From positions 6,410,483 through 6,474,482 of the forward strand of contig NC_087077.1 in NCBI RefSeq assembly GCF_026151205.1: DNA of 64,000 bases. The letters run 5' to 3'. This stretch comes from Bolinopsis microptera. Its lineage: Eukaryota; Ctenophora; Tentaculata; Lobata; Bolinopsidae. Below the pieces are notes generated by a model. The model was not told the origin of the DNA and did no database searches. It saw only the letters and a list, made by a program, of their open reading frames with translations. Of the stretch, positions 53,066-63,436 are shown one piece after another. A program made the position numbers and the translations under genes. Position 1 is the stretch's first letter. Every line of letters begins with the position of its first letter.

Positions 53066-54545
53066 GGTAGTTCTGTCAACCTAGTTACCGATTTAGATCT
53101 TACGTAACTGTGTGAACGGACACAACATAAAAGGTTTGAGGTATCTGACTTAGGTCATACGACACGTGCCAAAGTGTATGTCTCCATAGAAACGTGACTG
53201 ATGTACGTACGTCGCATCAAAGTTATACAATTTAAAGACAAATCGACTATTTCACATCATGGCATGGGTTCACATAGAAATGCATATAATTTGACAGAAG
53301 TTGTATTGCTCAGAGGCGTCAATTAAACGTGTACATTTAGAAGCTCGAACTCTGAAGAGACAATATATTTTCCATTGATGTTTTTTGTGAAGAAATGATA
53401 CACTCATCGACGTAATTCTGGGCTTAAAGTTAAAGATCAATATCGCTATCTTGTGAGGAGACTTGCAATTTCGGATAGTGGCATAGTGATTATATTATCC
53501 CGTGATTCGGAAAAACTCGTGAAAAGCAGATCACGGATCGATCGATATGATAAAAGTTTATTAAGTTCGCGCGAAAACCATTCCACTTTCTTTATAAAAA
53601 AGACGCTTGATTTGGCGCCCTCCGTTTTCGTGCCAGACTATTACGACCAGGAAATGCTATGTACTACGCTCAAAATAAAACTAGGATCATATTCCATAAT
53701 TTACATTGTAGAAAAGTTTATCATAACTCAAGTCAGATAACAAAGAATCAAGCCAATACAAAATTTTACGACCGCTGGGCGCTGCAGATTTTAAGATATA
53801 GTAATGTTTGCAATTCGAACAAAATTATCTGATCTCGACTGAACCGATAACGGTTTAACCTCTTCTCATTTTGCTAATCGCCAATGACATCCTCAGTCTC
53901 CCTCAAATTCTAAATATGCATTGATACAAACTCAGCATGCACTAAATTAAGAATTAATATTAAGCCATTCTTAAACGGTTCGTTAGCTCACACTGGTGTA
54001 TTTTCTACAGAGCTTTGTATAAAAACGACTATGAAGTGTAAAGATAGTATGAAATGGCCGAATTCTGGCTTAATCCCAAATCAAATTATGTTTTTATGTT
54101 CTGAAAATAAAAAATGATTCCACGAAAATTTCTCAAACAAATACCATACTTGACAATAACACATCATTTATGAGAAAAGGTCTCATTTGCGATCACTTGA
54201 TATACAATATACTGAATAACAAAACATCAAATTGAAAGTCTTACTATAATTTTGAACTCAAAATTTAGCAAAAAGCTAGACATTTTTATAATGCAATGCA
54301 CACGTGTGCTTAAACCGTCGAGGGATTTTAAAATTATTTCAACATAAAAATCTTACAAATGATTCCGAAACACAATATTTTGAATGAACGTTAACGTGAA
54401 ACTTCAAAACAGAGCCTGAAAATTGTCCCACAATATTACATGAATTGTTTTAGATCTCTGAGTTGTAATGGGAGCCTTTGGATTGTAATGGAACTTTCTG
54501 AATCGTTCTAGAAGACTGGATTGTTTTCTGTGTTGATCTGTTTAA
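53066..54545. other. Intergenic and LAMP 3' UTR, no other gene seen
   Basis: AT-rich. A 95-codon open frame at 53453-53740 (+) shows no family features and is taken as chance. The 3' UTR of the minus-strand LAMP gene must lie just below 54546. Confidence 0.45.
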
Positions 54546-54694
54546 CTATACCCTTTCGTAACCTCCAGCAGCAACAGTTCTCCTTCGACCAATCAGATAA
54601 GCAACAAGAACAATAACGACAAGAGCCGCGAGAGCAACACCAACTGCTATCGGAACAATATCTTTCACTTTCTGGTCAGCCTTGCAGTAGTGGT
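54546..54694 (-). CDS. LAMP: LAMP exon 7 (transmembrane segment and sorting tail)
   Basis: 149 bases from TTTCAG to TAG at 54548-54546. Encodes (Y)HYCKADQKVKDIVPIAVGV and the rest of the membrane span, ending GGYERV. The last cysteine lies 12 residues before the membrane helix. Confidence 0.95.
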
Positions 54695-57600
54695 CTGAAA
54701 TTGAACGAATCGCTTTTTAAGAGTGTCATCGGAAGTATTATATAAACTGAAGAATCTAATCAAATCTAGTCTCAAACTTGCAAAGTATTCAAACTTAATA
54801 TAATTGCCAACATTCAAGATATCTATCTATGCCAAATGGCTTTTGCCCTCATGTAACCACTACTACTATGAGGGAATGTAGCATAAAATACCACTCAGAT
54901 GCTACAGAAGACAACCGAATAGCTGTTCAAGAGGGCAAACAGAAGCTAGGCGATGCTTATCAAGCAGCCAAAGAGCACCTGCTGGAGGGGCAGGTCCGGG
55001 AACTGGAGGAAGCAAGTTGGCAGGGCAGACATGCTAAAAGCTGGACCATGATCAACAAGATCACAGGTAAAGCTCCATCATATACTGGCAAAATCAAGGG
55101 AAACTCACCAACGGAAAGGGTTCAGAAATGGAAGGACTATTTTGCTACTCTTCTCGGCTCACCACCGACGGTAGAGAACGCGGAAGAGGATATTGATCCA
55201 GTCCACCCACCTCTGAATATCGGAACAGAACCGTTTACGTTGGATGAGTACAGGAAAGCAAAGTCCAGCATAAAGGAAGGGAAAGCATGGGGTGACGACA
55301 ACATAGCCCCAGAAGTCTTAAAACGATGCGACCTTGATCAAATTGTCTTAGACTTCTGTAACAATGCTCTATTGAAAGGTGAGAAACCAGACCAATGGTC
55401 AACTGCCAACATCATACCAATTCCAAAGAAGGGCGACCTTAGCGAACCAATGAACTATCGGGGAATAAGCTTGTCATCCCTAGTTGCCAAGTCTCTAAAC
55501 AAGATGGTTCTAAACCGGTTGAAGCCAGAAATCGAGACAATTCTGCGTAGAAACCAGAATGGATTCAGACCAGGAAGGTCAACAACTCAACAGATATTGG
55601 TACTGAGACGTCTTATAGAGGGTGTCAAGAGTCGGAAACTGCCAGCTGTTCTGACATTTATAGACTTTAAGAAGGCTTTCGACAGTGTACATCGTGGGAA
55701 AATGCTAAAGATTCTAGAAGCTTACGGCATTCCAGTCAAAATCGTGCAGCTTATACGGCTCATGTACGAGAAGACAATGGCCAAAGTCCTAACTCCAGAC
55801 GGAGAAACTGAATTGTTCGAGATACTTGCAGGTGTGTTACAGGGTGATACCTTAGCACCTTACCTCTTTGCAATAGTCATCGACTACTGTATGAGGCAAG
55901 CCATAGGCGATGATGCGGAGCGACTTGGACTCACCCTCGAACGTAGAAAAAGCAGAAGAGTGGGGCCCAAGATCATCACCGATGTGGACTTTGCAGATGA
56001 TATAGCACTTATATCTGAGGACATGGACAAGGCTAACGAGTTCCTGCTTAGAGTAGAATCGGCGGCAGCAAGCGTGGGACTACACATAAACGAAGGCAAG
56101 ACCAAGGTCATGACACTGAATATGGAGGATCGATCTAGCGACCTACAAAGTCGATCCGGGGAAGCCATAGAAAATGTAGATGATTTCATCTACTTAGGCT
56201 CCTGGATTGAGAGCACAGATAGGGAGATAAGGGTTAGAAAGGGAAAAGCGTGGGGTGCCCTACATAGACTGAAGGATATCTGGAAATCCAAACTCTCAAA
56301 GAGCCTAAAGATTAGATTGTTCATAGCGGCTTGTGAATCAGTACTGCTCTACGGATCAGAAACCTGGACACTGACAAAGGCTCAAGAGAAAAGTTTGGAC
56401 GGGACATACACAAAGATGTTGCGTATGGTGCTGGGTATCTCATGGAAGGACAAGGTCAGCAATATAACTTTGTATGGTAGCCTCCCAAGGCTGTCAAACA
56501 AGTTACGAAGCAGGAGATTAAAAATGGCGGGACACTGCATCCGACATCCTGAGCTACTTGCCAGTGATTTAGTCTTATGGGAACCTACGCACGGTAGAGC
56601 ACAGCAAGGCCGACCAAGACAAAGCTACTTGTCTATGTTACTGAAGGAAGTTGGGACAAACTCTAAAGAGGAACTGCGAACCCTGATGCGGGACAGGGAT
56701 ATATGGAGGGGGTTTTCTGGCGTAGATCGGACTTAGCTCCGACATAGTAGTAGTAGTAGTAACCAGATTAAGTGTATTTAATTAAAGGAAGTAATAAAAA
56801 TGGCGAAAGTAATAACTAAATAAAATAATCATTACAGTAAATCACAATGTCCGCTAAGAACGCATATTTGAAGCAAGAACAAGGTTACATTAAATACTTC
56901 TTTTGTAACATTCATAACCAAAGGATGTAATTATTTACAGAGCTTTGTGAAAAAACTCATAATCATTATTGCATATTTCAGATTAATTTTTCATTGGCTA
57001 ACTTTTCAACAACAGAGGAATTTGTTTCCCTTTGAATCAATCAAACTAGATGAATTGTTGTAAATACTGAGATCAAACTATCAATCTACAGGCTATCGTC
57101 AAACATGTTGCAAGGCGTCATCTTCAGTGACATAAGCCCTCAAATTATTTGTTATATAGTAGTGTTGAAAGTATTAAAAGTGTTTAAAGTATTAAAACTT
57201 TTCAACAAAAAGGATCACATCCATATTGATTGTAACTTACAATCGTAATCAGTAGTATCCGGTAAAAGAGGGCCTACTCTGATGGTGAGACCTGTCTCAC
57301 TAAAGTTGATAAACTCTCCTTCAACTGAGGTATCATTAGCACCTGGTATCGTTACATTCTCCAGTTTTACCTGTATAATAGATCTCGTAGAATAAATTCT
57401 GTAATCAGCATTGTAGTTAGTATTTTATTGAGTCCCGTAGTCAGTATTTTATTGAGTCCCGTAGTCAGTATTTTATTGAGTCCCGTAGTCAGTATTTTAT
57501 TGAGTCCCGTAGTCAGTATTTTATTGAGTCCCGTAGTCAGTATTTTATTGAGTCCCGTAGTTAGTATTTTATTGAGTCCCGTAGTCAGTCTTTTATTGAG

Positions 57601-60600
57601 TCCCGTAGTCAGTATTTTATTTAGTCCCGTAGTCAGTCTTTTATGAGATGTATTCTTCAGTATTTTTGTAGGTCTCAATGTTAGAGCTATAATCATTAGG
57701 TTATCTCAGTCTTCTAAGTTCTTTCAAACCGAGGTTTTTCAACTTCAACTATATTATCATGTACACTCCATTTTATCTCATTTCCAAGAGCCAGCTAGCA
57801 GTGACGTCAATGAGTGTGTTCTCGTATTCCTACTCATCTTACAACTTTACTGATATACAACACCAGCTTATCTCTACATTTGTATCAGGTGATTGTTGAC
57901 AGAGAATGAGTCAGCATATTTGCAAACATTGTTTGCACATTTAACGAGTTGGTGAAAAGTGAGAACTCGCAAGTCAAAAACCAATGATTGGTATTCCGAT
58001 TTAAGGATTAAAGTATGAATCTATAATTGTTTCGTAGTGCTTAAATATGCATTAATTGAAGAAAAGTGCTAAATATTATACCTAATTTTCATCTATATCT
58101 CGTGCGTGACGTTATGAGCAGTTTGGCAGTGACATTTTTTGAAATATTTTAACATCAAAATATTCCTCTGCAAGTTAATATAATATTGAGGATTAAGGTT
58201 TTCATGTTAGCGCCTGTAGTAGTGTAGTAGGAGTCCTCTATAATAAAGCTTTATTAAAATAGCGAACCCTAGTTGAACGATAATCGGAGGATAATGTGCG
58301 AAGAAAGAAAACTTATAATTTTAAATATAACTGGTATATTTGATATTTCGTGAAACTTAAAGTTCGAAATGTCCGAGTTTAATCAGTATTGGACACTATA
58401 ACCGGGTATAACTTTTATGTTAATTTAATAATTAATAATTAATAGGTATTAATCTAACATATTATTATAATTAATTCGACATGAGATATGACGGAAGTTA
58501 ATAAGAAGATAACCTAGGTAATGTTTTAGGGTGGGCGACAATTGACCCCCGACAATTGACCCCCCCCCCCCGACAATAACCCTAACCCTAACCCTAACCC
58601 TAACCCTAACCCTAACCCTAACCCTAACCCTAACCCAGTATGTAAAAATCAAATTCCCTCTATTAACCCTGAATAGCGTGACGATTACAAGAAAAAAGGG
58701 GTTTCTAAGAAATGTCATCGCTTCTAATTAAAATATGATCAATAGGGTAACTATTTAAAGCAATCGTGTTATGTTTAATGTATGTTATGTTTAATGTATG
58801 TTATGATTAATGTATGTTATGTTTCATTTATGTTATGTTTAATGTATGTTATGTTTAATTTATGTTATGTTTAAAGTATGTTATGTTTAAAGTATGTTAT
58901 GTTTAATATATGTTGTGTTTAATGTATGTTATGTTTAATGTATGTTGGTGTGTCTAGTACTATAGTCTCGCTGTAAAATTGGCAAACTTTGTAAGAGTCA
59001 CAACTAAATAATGAGATATACTCACACGTGACTACATGTGTTATAGGTGTTATATAAGCAGACAGCAGGAGTCTGTCAAACTTCACCATTACTCCCTCAT
59101 TCCTACAGATTTCAGGTCGAGTTGGAACACAAACGGCTGGTATGTAGATCTGTAATGTTTGTCTGTTTGTTTGTCGGTTTGTCCGTCGGTTAATGTCAAA
59201 TTGTTTAAGTCTTTTTTATGTCAAAGATGCTTTTAATAATCTATGTTCTTGCAAAATAAATCGAAAGTTTACGTAAAATTGATCCCTGTTTCTAGTATAA
59301 GTTTCATTCAAATCATAAAAGAGTAAATTAAAGTATATTTATAAACTATACTACTATATACTAGTTGCTACTTTATAAACTACAGAGCCGTGTAAAGGGT
59401 ACTCAGGCCTGGAACTTGACATAATGCCAACATGAAAATAATGCCAGAAAACCTGCTGTTTGCTGCAGGAGTAAGTATGGTTGATGGGTGTTACGAAGTA
59501 GGAACCAATCGCTGTAGCTTGTCTTCTTCCCACTGTAATAATCGTAATAAAAGAAATAACAAAAAAAGTATAAAACGCTGAGAGATGATTGGAATTGAGA
59601 AAGCAATGTGGTGGCACCCCCCCCCACCCCAATGTGGTGGCACACCCCCCAATGTTTTACCTGTTTTGACATCAGCAGGGCTAAGTGTATACTCGTAGAT
59701 CATCTTGCTGACTCCCCAGTGTTGGGGGTCCATACTTGCCACTTTAGTCTTGTTCTTGTTCTGAACAGAATGGTTATCATACAACACTTGCTTTACATAT
59801 ATTGAGAATAAACTATACAAATATTTCTAATCTCCTTTCATATCAAGCTAATTACATATAACAAACATACCTTATTTGTGATAATTGGGACAATTAGAAG
59901 AAAAGTGTTTTTTTTAATGAAACAACAATTATAAGTCATTCTTGGTAGAAATATAAGTTCATAGTTTCAGCCTCTCAAGCTTCATTATGTTATAAATAAT
60001 AATAATCAAATTGTAACATTTATTACACGCTACGACATTAAAATATACCCAACAAAGATATACATTTAAGTCATTCAAGCGAGACTTAGTGTGAAAATAT
60101 CATGATTATGCACTTCTTTATCAGTTCAGATTTTATGGACAAATATTAGTATTGGTTATCAAGTAAGTAAACTTACTAAATATTAGTACATTAGTTATCA
60201 AGTAAGTAAACTTACAGTACAAATATTAGTATTAGTTATCAAGTAAGTAAACTTACTAAATATTAGTATTAGTTATCAAGTAAGTAAACTTACTAAATAT
60301 TAGTATTAGTTATCAAGTAAGTAAACTTACTTAATATTAGTATTAGTTATCAAGTAAGTAAACTTACAATATCGAACTCAATGGTGAGGTCACTTCCTCC
60401 CTCGCTAATCACTGCCATGATAGGTCCCTCTGTCTGTTTACAGTTGAAGTTGGAAATGGTAGAGGCATTCGTCAGCATTACTTCGTACGAGTTCAGTTTC
60501 TGGGGAGGATAATAGTACTGTCAAGTGGTAAAGGACTACTGCTACTACTACTACTACTACTGCTACTACTACTACTGCTACTACTACTACCACTACTACT

Positions 60601-63105
60601 ACCACTCAACCAATACCACCACCACCACCACCACCACAACTACTATTATTACTCGAGATCACGTCGTGTTAATGTATTATTTGTGTTACTGGAAACCATT
60701 TGCCAGCAGGAGAATCATGTATGCAATAAGGTAATAATAAGACAATAGTGCGAGCAAATCAGCTGACAGTGCCTCTTTGTCTGATGTACAGGATACTGTA
60801 GTCTGTAAGATGTACTAGGGAGGTAACAAGTAGTGTAACAACTCTACTGTACAGGATATTGTAAGATGTACTAGGGAGGTAACAAGTAGTGTAACAACTC
60901 TACTGTACAGGATATTGTAAGATGTACTAGGGAGGTAACAAGTAGTGTAACAACTCTACTGTACAGGATATTGTAAGATGTACTAGGGAGGTAACAAGTA
61001 GTGTAACAACTCTACTGTACAGGATATTGTAAGTTGTACTAGGGAGGTAACAAGTAGTGTAACAACTCTACTGTACAGGATATTGTAAGATGTACTAGGG
61101 AGGTAACAAGTAGTGTAACAACTCTACTGTACAGGATATTGTAAGATGTACTAGGGAGGTAACAAGTAGTGTAACAACTTTACTGTACAGGATATTGTAA
61201 GTTGTACTAGGGAGGTAACAAGTAGTGTAACAACTCTACTGTACAGGATATTGTAAGTTGTACTAGGGAGGTAACAAGTAGTGTAACAACTCTACTGTAC
61301 AGGATATTGTAAGATGTACTAGGGAGGTAACAAGTAGTGTAACAACTCTACTGTACAGGATATTGTAAGTTGTACCAGGGAGGTAACAAGTAGTGTAACA
61401 ACTCTACTGTACAGGATATTGTAAGTTGTACTAGGGAGGTAACAAGTAGTGTAACAACTCTACTGTACAGGATATTGTAAGTTGTACTAGGGCGGTAACA
61501 AGTAGTGTAACAACTCTACTGTACAGGATATTGTAAGTTGTACTAGGGAGGTAACAAGTAGTGTAACAACTCTACTGTACAGGATATTGTAAGTTTTTTG
61601 TCTGGGTATATGCAGCGATGCAGTAGATTTAGGAACAGCAGATGCAGTTTATGGTCCAGGTTACTGCAGCAGAAGATTGGAATTTGGTTGTTTAGTAATC
61701 CTTGCAAAACACTAGGTATTGTTAGTACTGTTGGGATTCACATGTCGTTACTGTCCATAACAATGCTGAGCTTGTATAGAGTTTATGTTGGGAGTCACAT
61801 CATTGTCTCCAAGGATATAGAGAAGCGCCATTATTTATTAAACCTCTGCTGAGTTTCAGGATTCGAGTGCAAGCTCTTGTAACAGGAATGTTTATAACAG
61901 ATGTCAGTGACTCAGGTGTCCGTGGACAAAAGTTAGGATTCTATGGGAATTCATGGGTTTGTTTATTCAAGTATTTTATAACAGAAAAGGACCCACAATA
62001 CATTTACATGCTTCCTCATTTAAAATCATAATCATTATCTCCTATGTTGCAGTAAATATAGTGGCAAGCAGATCAACATCTGTCATTTCGAGGAACAGCT
62101 CAAACTCACAACTTCAAACTAAAGTAACAGTGATAATAATAAGTGATGTTCTTACTTGGATGCCCTTTTTGGTGGTATGTCTTCTGCACTACTTAAAAAT
62201 TCTAGATGGTACCGATACTATGTATTCAGCATTCTCTATTGTGATACTACCACTAAATTTGATAATAAACCCATTGCTGTACGATGAAACATTACACAAG
62301 ATTGGAAGATATGGTTGCTCATTTGCTCGAACCAAAATACAGGAGATATTTTCTGAAGAACTCAGTCTTTTCAGCAGGGTACATTGAATAACACTGTGAA
62401 ATTATCCAGTTCTAAATTGCAATATAATATTGCATATTGTACACAATAGATTTATTGTTTCGAAGTAAATAATTAAAAAAAAGTTAATCAATGAAATTAA
62501 AACTCACGTCATCAGCCATCTTGTATGTAATGTTAAAAGAAATAGTTCCACTGATATTGAAACAGTCTTTACTGAATGATGTGGAGTCGTCAGCAAAAAC
62601 ACCTGAATTATTAATTTTTTTGATCTAACCATCAAACATCTAATTTAATTTGTTTTAGTATCATAAGCTAATCCAATGGTTCTTTTGCAATATATTAGCA
62701 ATAGCGTTCTAGCGCTAATTAGCAATAGCTAGCTTCGCCACCTGATAATGTCAATCATGATAGTTAGTGCTAGTTTCAGGAATGTGCATTAAAAAATTCC
62801 GGGTAAATCAAAACTATTTCCCGGTACGCGTACCCACTTTTGAAAGGTAACGCGCCATGTAGTTATTGAACAGCGCATACTTCTCAAACTGGCGCTATCT
62901 ATTGCATTATACTGCTAGTTGGGCTGTAAGGGCTGGCTAGCGCAAGCCATCAAGTTAAGAATGTCACAAAAAACCAAGCCAATTGAGTTTCTTGTAAACA
63001 AACTAGAATCTACTTCAATACTTTGGAATAACACAATATAGGGCTTCAAGGTTATTTACCTGACATTAGCATCACAGCAGCGCATAACAAAGCGTACTTG
63101 TACAT
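54546..63105 (-). CDS. LAMP: Lysosome-associated membrane glycoprotein (LAMP family), 7 exons
   Basis: Seven exons joined in phase encode 253 aa. The signal peptide is MYKYALLCAAVMLMSGVFA. One luminal LAMP domain follows with four cysteines (SFSKDCF, SNFNCKQ, TYSCSKQ, YHYCKAD), matching the two-disulfide pattern of the family, and about nine N-x-S/T sites. The transmembrane helix is IVPIAVGVALAALVVIVLVA, then YLIGRRR and the cytosolic tail TVAAGGYERV. GYERV fits the GYxxΦ lysosomal sorting signal bound by AP complexes. IVPIAVG.ALA..V.IVL.AYLIGR is nearly identical to vertebrate LAMP1/2. Family role: abundant heavily glycosylated lysosomal membrane protein. Vertebrate LAMP1/2 have two luminal domains; this has one. 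The donor of exon 5 (GTTTTC) is unusual. Introns host an RTE-like element, a telomere tract, minisatellites and a GPCR pseudogene. Confidence 0.9.
54829..56736 (+). CDS. RTE-like reverse transcriptase, endonuclease missing
   Basis: 635 codons, open throughout. Residues about 20-110 are the linker before the RT (QEGKQKLGDAYQAAKEHLLE, WTMINKITGKAPS). RT motifs: MNYRGISLSSLVAKSLNKMV, NGFRPGRSTTQQIL, catalytic FIDFKKAFDSVHRGKML, GVLQGDTLAPYLFAIVIDY, and FADDIALISED. C-terminal part: GSETWTLTKAQEKSLDGTYT, RRLKMAGHCIRHPELLASD, GRPRQSYLSML. The AP endonuclease expected upstream is absent, so the copy is truncated and not autonomous. The first ~15 residues (MPNGFCPHVTTTT) are likely flanking DNA. Confidence 0.9.
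   Translation: MPNGFCPHVTTTTMRECSIKYHSDATEDNRIAVQEGKQKLGDAYQAAKEHLLEGQVRELEEASWQGRHAKSWTMINKITGKAPSYTGKIKGNSPTERVQKWKDYFATLLGSPPTVENAEEDIDPVHPPLNIGTEPFTLDEYRKAKSSIKEGKAWGDDNIAPEVLKRCDLDQIVLDFCNNALLKGEKPDQWSTANIIPIPKKGDLSEPMNYRGISLSSLVAKSLNKMVLNRLKPEIETILRRNQNGFRPGRSTTQQILVLRRLIEGVKSRKLPAVLTFIDFKKAFDSVHRGKMLKILEAYGIPVKIVQLIRLMYEKTMAKVLTPDGETELFEILAGVLQGDTLAPYLFAIVIDYCMRQAIGDDAERLGLTLERRKSRRVGPKIITDVDFADDIALISEDMDKANEFLLRVESAAASVGLHINEGKTKVMTLNMEDRSSDLQSRSGEAIENVDDFIYLGSWIESTDREIRVRKGKAWGALHRLKDIWKSKLSKSLKIRLFIAACESVLLYGSETWTLTKAQEKSLDGTYTKMLRMVLGISWKDKVSNITLYGSLPRLSNKLRSRRLKMAGHCIRHPELLASDLVLWEPTHGRAQQGRPRQSYLSMLLKEVGTNSKEELRTLMRDRDIWRGFSGVDRT
54840..56760 (+). mobile_element. RTE-like non-LTR retrotransposon, 5'-truncated, in LAMP intron 6
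   Basis: Contains one RT frame and ends with an AGT trinucleotide microsatellite (56744-56761), as RTE-type elements often do. It is inserted in the opposite orientation to the LAMP gene, so its polyadenylation signals do not interfere with that gene. Confidence 0.8.
56761..57105. other. LAMP intron 6, no feature
   Basis: AT-rich, non-coding. Confidence 0.4.
57106..57215 (+). mobile_element. Short copy of the REL-element 3' tail
   Basis: Contains GCGTCATCTTCAG, CTCAAATTATTTGTTATATA and GTTGAAAGTATTAAAA, as at 6185-6240 and in each arm of the 44665-44949 palindrome, then a short inverted stretch (AAGTATTAAAA...TTTTCAAC). Probably a non-autonomous or extremely 5'-truncated copy. Confidence 0.6.
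57241..57370 (-). CDS. LAMP: LAMP exon 6
   Basis: 130 bases, acceptor TATACAG, donor GTAAGT, phase 0 in and 1 out. Encodes VKLENVTIPGANDTSVEGEF INFSETGLTIRVGPLLPDTT DYD. Confidence 0.88.
57420..57650. repeat. 27-bp minisatellite in LAMP intron 5
   Basis: About nine copies of TATTTTATTGAGTCCCGTAG / TCAG, starting about 50 bp upstream (in LAMP sense) of exon 6. Confidence 0.92.
57651..58555. other. LAMP intron 5, no gene seen
   Basis: AT-rich, non-coding in all frames. Confidence 0.4.
58560..58636 (-). repeat. Interstitial telomere repeat (TTAGGG)n
   Basis: About ten CCCTAA units (58578-58636) after a C run and a CGACAATAA stretch. This is the metazoan telomere sequence on the minus strand, inside LAMP intron 5; unit purity is high, so it is recent. 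Confidence 0.95.
58757..58950. repeat. 16-bp minisatellite TGTTATGTTTAATGTA
   Basis: About 12 tandem copies with a few substitutions, in LAMP intron 5. Confidence 0.9.
58951..59452. other. LAMP intron 5, remainder
   Basis: Non-coding, with TTTG/GTCT simple repeats around 59158-59190. Confidence 0.4.
59453..59532 (-). CDS. LAMP: LAMP exon 5
   Basis: 80 bases, acceptor ATTACAG, donor CAG|GTTTTC (weak), phase 1 in and 0 out. Encodes (V)GRRQATAIGSYFVTPINHT YSCSKQQ. SYxC-type sequence matches the third cysteine of the LAMP domain, and the phases fit both neighbours. Confidence 0.75.
59661..59790 (-). CDS. LAMP: LAMP exon 4
   Basis: 130 bases, acceptor TGTAAAG, donor GTAAAA, phase 0 in and 1 out. 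Encodes QVLYDNHSVQNKNKTKVASM DPQHWGVSKMIYEYTLSPAD VKT. Confidence 0.85.
59791..60136. other. LAMP intron 3, no feature
   Basis: AT-rich, non-coding. Confidence 0.4.
60137..60367 (-). repeat. 37-bp minisatellite containing the LAMP exon 3 donor
   Basis: Six copies (minus sense) of GTAAGTTTACTTACTTGATA / ACTAATACTAATATTTA. The first copy is the real 5' splice site of exon 3, and each later copy repeats a perfect GTAAGT. Confidence 0.9.
60368..60499 (-). CDS. LAMP: LAMP exon 3
   Basis: 132 bases (44 codons), CCCCAG before and GTAAGT after, phase 0. Encodes KLNSYEVMLTNASTISNFNC KQTEGPIMAVISEGGSDLTI EFDI with the second cysteine. Its 5' splice site is part of a 37-bp tandem repeat. Confidence 0.9.
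60537..60655. repeat. ACT/ACC trinucleotide microsatellite
   Basis: CTACTACTACTG and ACCACCACC runs, in LAMP intron 2 about 40 bp upstream (LAMP sense) of exon 3. Confidence 0.92.
60785..61595. repeat. 56-bp minisatellite in LAMP intron 2
   Basis: About 14 nearly identical copies of TGTACAGGATATTGTAAGAT / GTACTAGGGAGGTAACAAGT / AGTGTAACAACTCTAC. It abuts the GPCR pseudogene. Confidence 0.97.
61596..62390 (+). pseudogene. Rhodopsin-class GPCR pseudogene (LGR/relaxin-receptor-like), intronless
   Basis: Pieces of one seven-helix receptor follow in order but in different frames. Helix 2 end/first loop: ICSDAVDLGTADAVYGPGYC (from about 61606). Helix 3 with its conserved Cys: NPCKTLGIVSTVGIHMSLLS then ITMLSLYRVYV (about 61695-61790). 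Second loop: LGFYGNSWVCLFKYFITE (about 61945-62000). Helix 5: IIIIISYVAVNIVAS. Helices 6-7: VTVIIISDVLTWMPFLVVCL and FSIVILPLNLIINPLLYDE (62100-62310), including the NPxxY-type NPLLY. At least three frameshifts or stops separate the pieces and helices 1 and part of 2 are missing. No introns, so it may be a retrocopy or a decayed intronless gene. ILPLN..INPLLY resembles glycoprotein-hormone/relaxin receptors. Confidence 0.7.
62508..62602 (-). CDS. LAMP: LAMP exon 2
   Basis: 95 bases between ATTCAG and GTGAGT, phase 1 in and 0 out. Encodes (G)VFADDSTSFSKDCFNISG TISFNITYKMADD, with the first luminal cysteine and two N-glycosylation sites. Confidence 0.88.
62603..63059. other. LAMP intron 1
   Basis: Non-coding. 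Around 62790-62860 is a CCGGGTAAATC...TTTCCCGGTACGCG block like that at 22.1-22.26 kb. Confidence 0.4.
63060..63105 (-). CDS. LAMP: LAMP exon 1 (signal peptide)
   Basis: ATG at 63105-63103, 15 codons plus one base, donor GTAAAT. Encodes MYKYALLCAAVMLMS, a hydrophobic signal sequence. Confidence 0.85.
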
Positions 63106-63436
63106 GTTCTAAAAATAATCGATATTTTAAGTAAGTGAAAAAGGATACAGATCTTTAAAAGTTGGTGGGCGTGAACAATTTCTTTTAAATTCTAAAACTG
63201 CCAACTTTATACAATCCTAAAAGAATAACACTACCTATATATTTATATGTTTTATAAAACATACCCAAACGGTTGTATTCAAGCCATTGAAGTGTCTCCT
63301 AGTTTAGAATAATAACTTAGTGCAGTTTATCAAATATTCTCAGGGATACCACTTAGGTACAGGATAGCTGCGAAGGGGCTGATGCTGTCAGAGCTTCACT
63401 GCTCTAATACCACACTCTGCAGGTTATCTCTTCCCA
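63106..63436. other. LAMP 5' flank / promoter side
   Basis: Upstream of the LAMP ATG on the minus strand. No TATA box or other clear element is assigned. Confidence 0.35.

Noticed and set aside
53453-53740. 95-codon plus-strand ORF
   Set aside because: No domain, biased composition, no start context or neighbours; likely chance.
58578-58636. A true chromosome end
   Set aside because: Unique sequence and LAMP exons continue on both sides, so the telomere repeats are interstitial.
59107-59140. Plus-strand micro-exon (CTACAG, about 31 bases, GTATGT)
   Set aside because: Good splice signals, but no coding partner on the plus strand nearby; it lies in a LAMP intron.
57371-59660. Direct join of LAMP exon 4 to exon 6
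   Set aside because: Gives an in-frame stop after about 12 codons; inserting the 80-nt exon at 59453-59532 restores the frame and supplies the missing cysteine.
60785-61595. Regular repeats resembling a CRISPR array
   Set aside because: Units are contiguous with no unique spacers and the genome is animal; it is a minisatellite.
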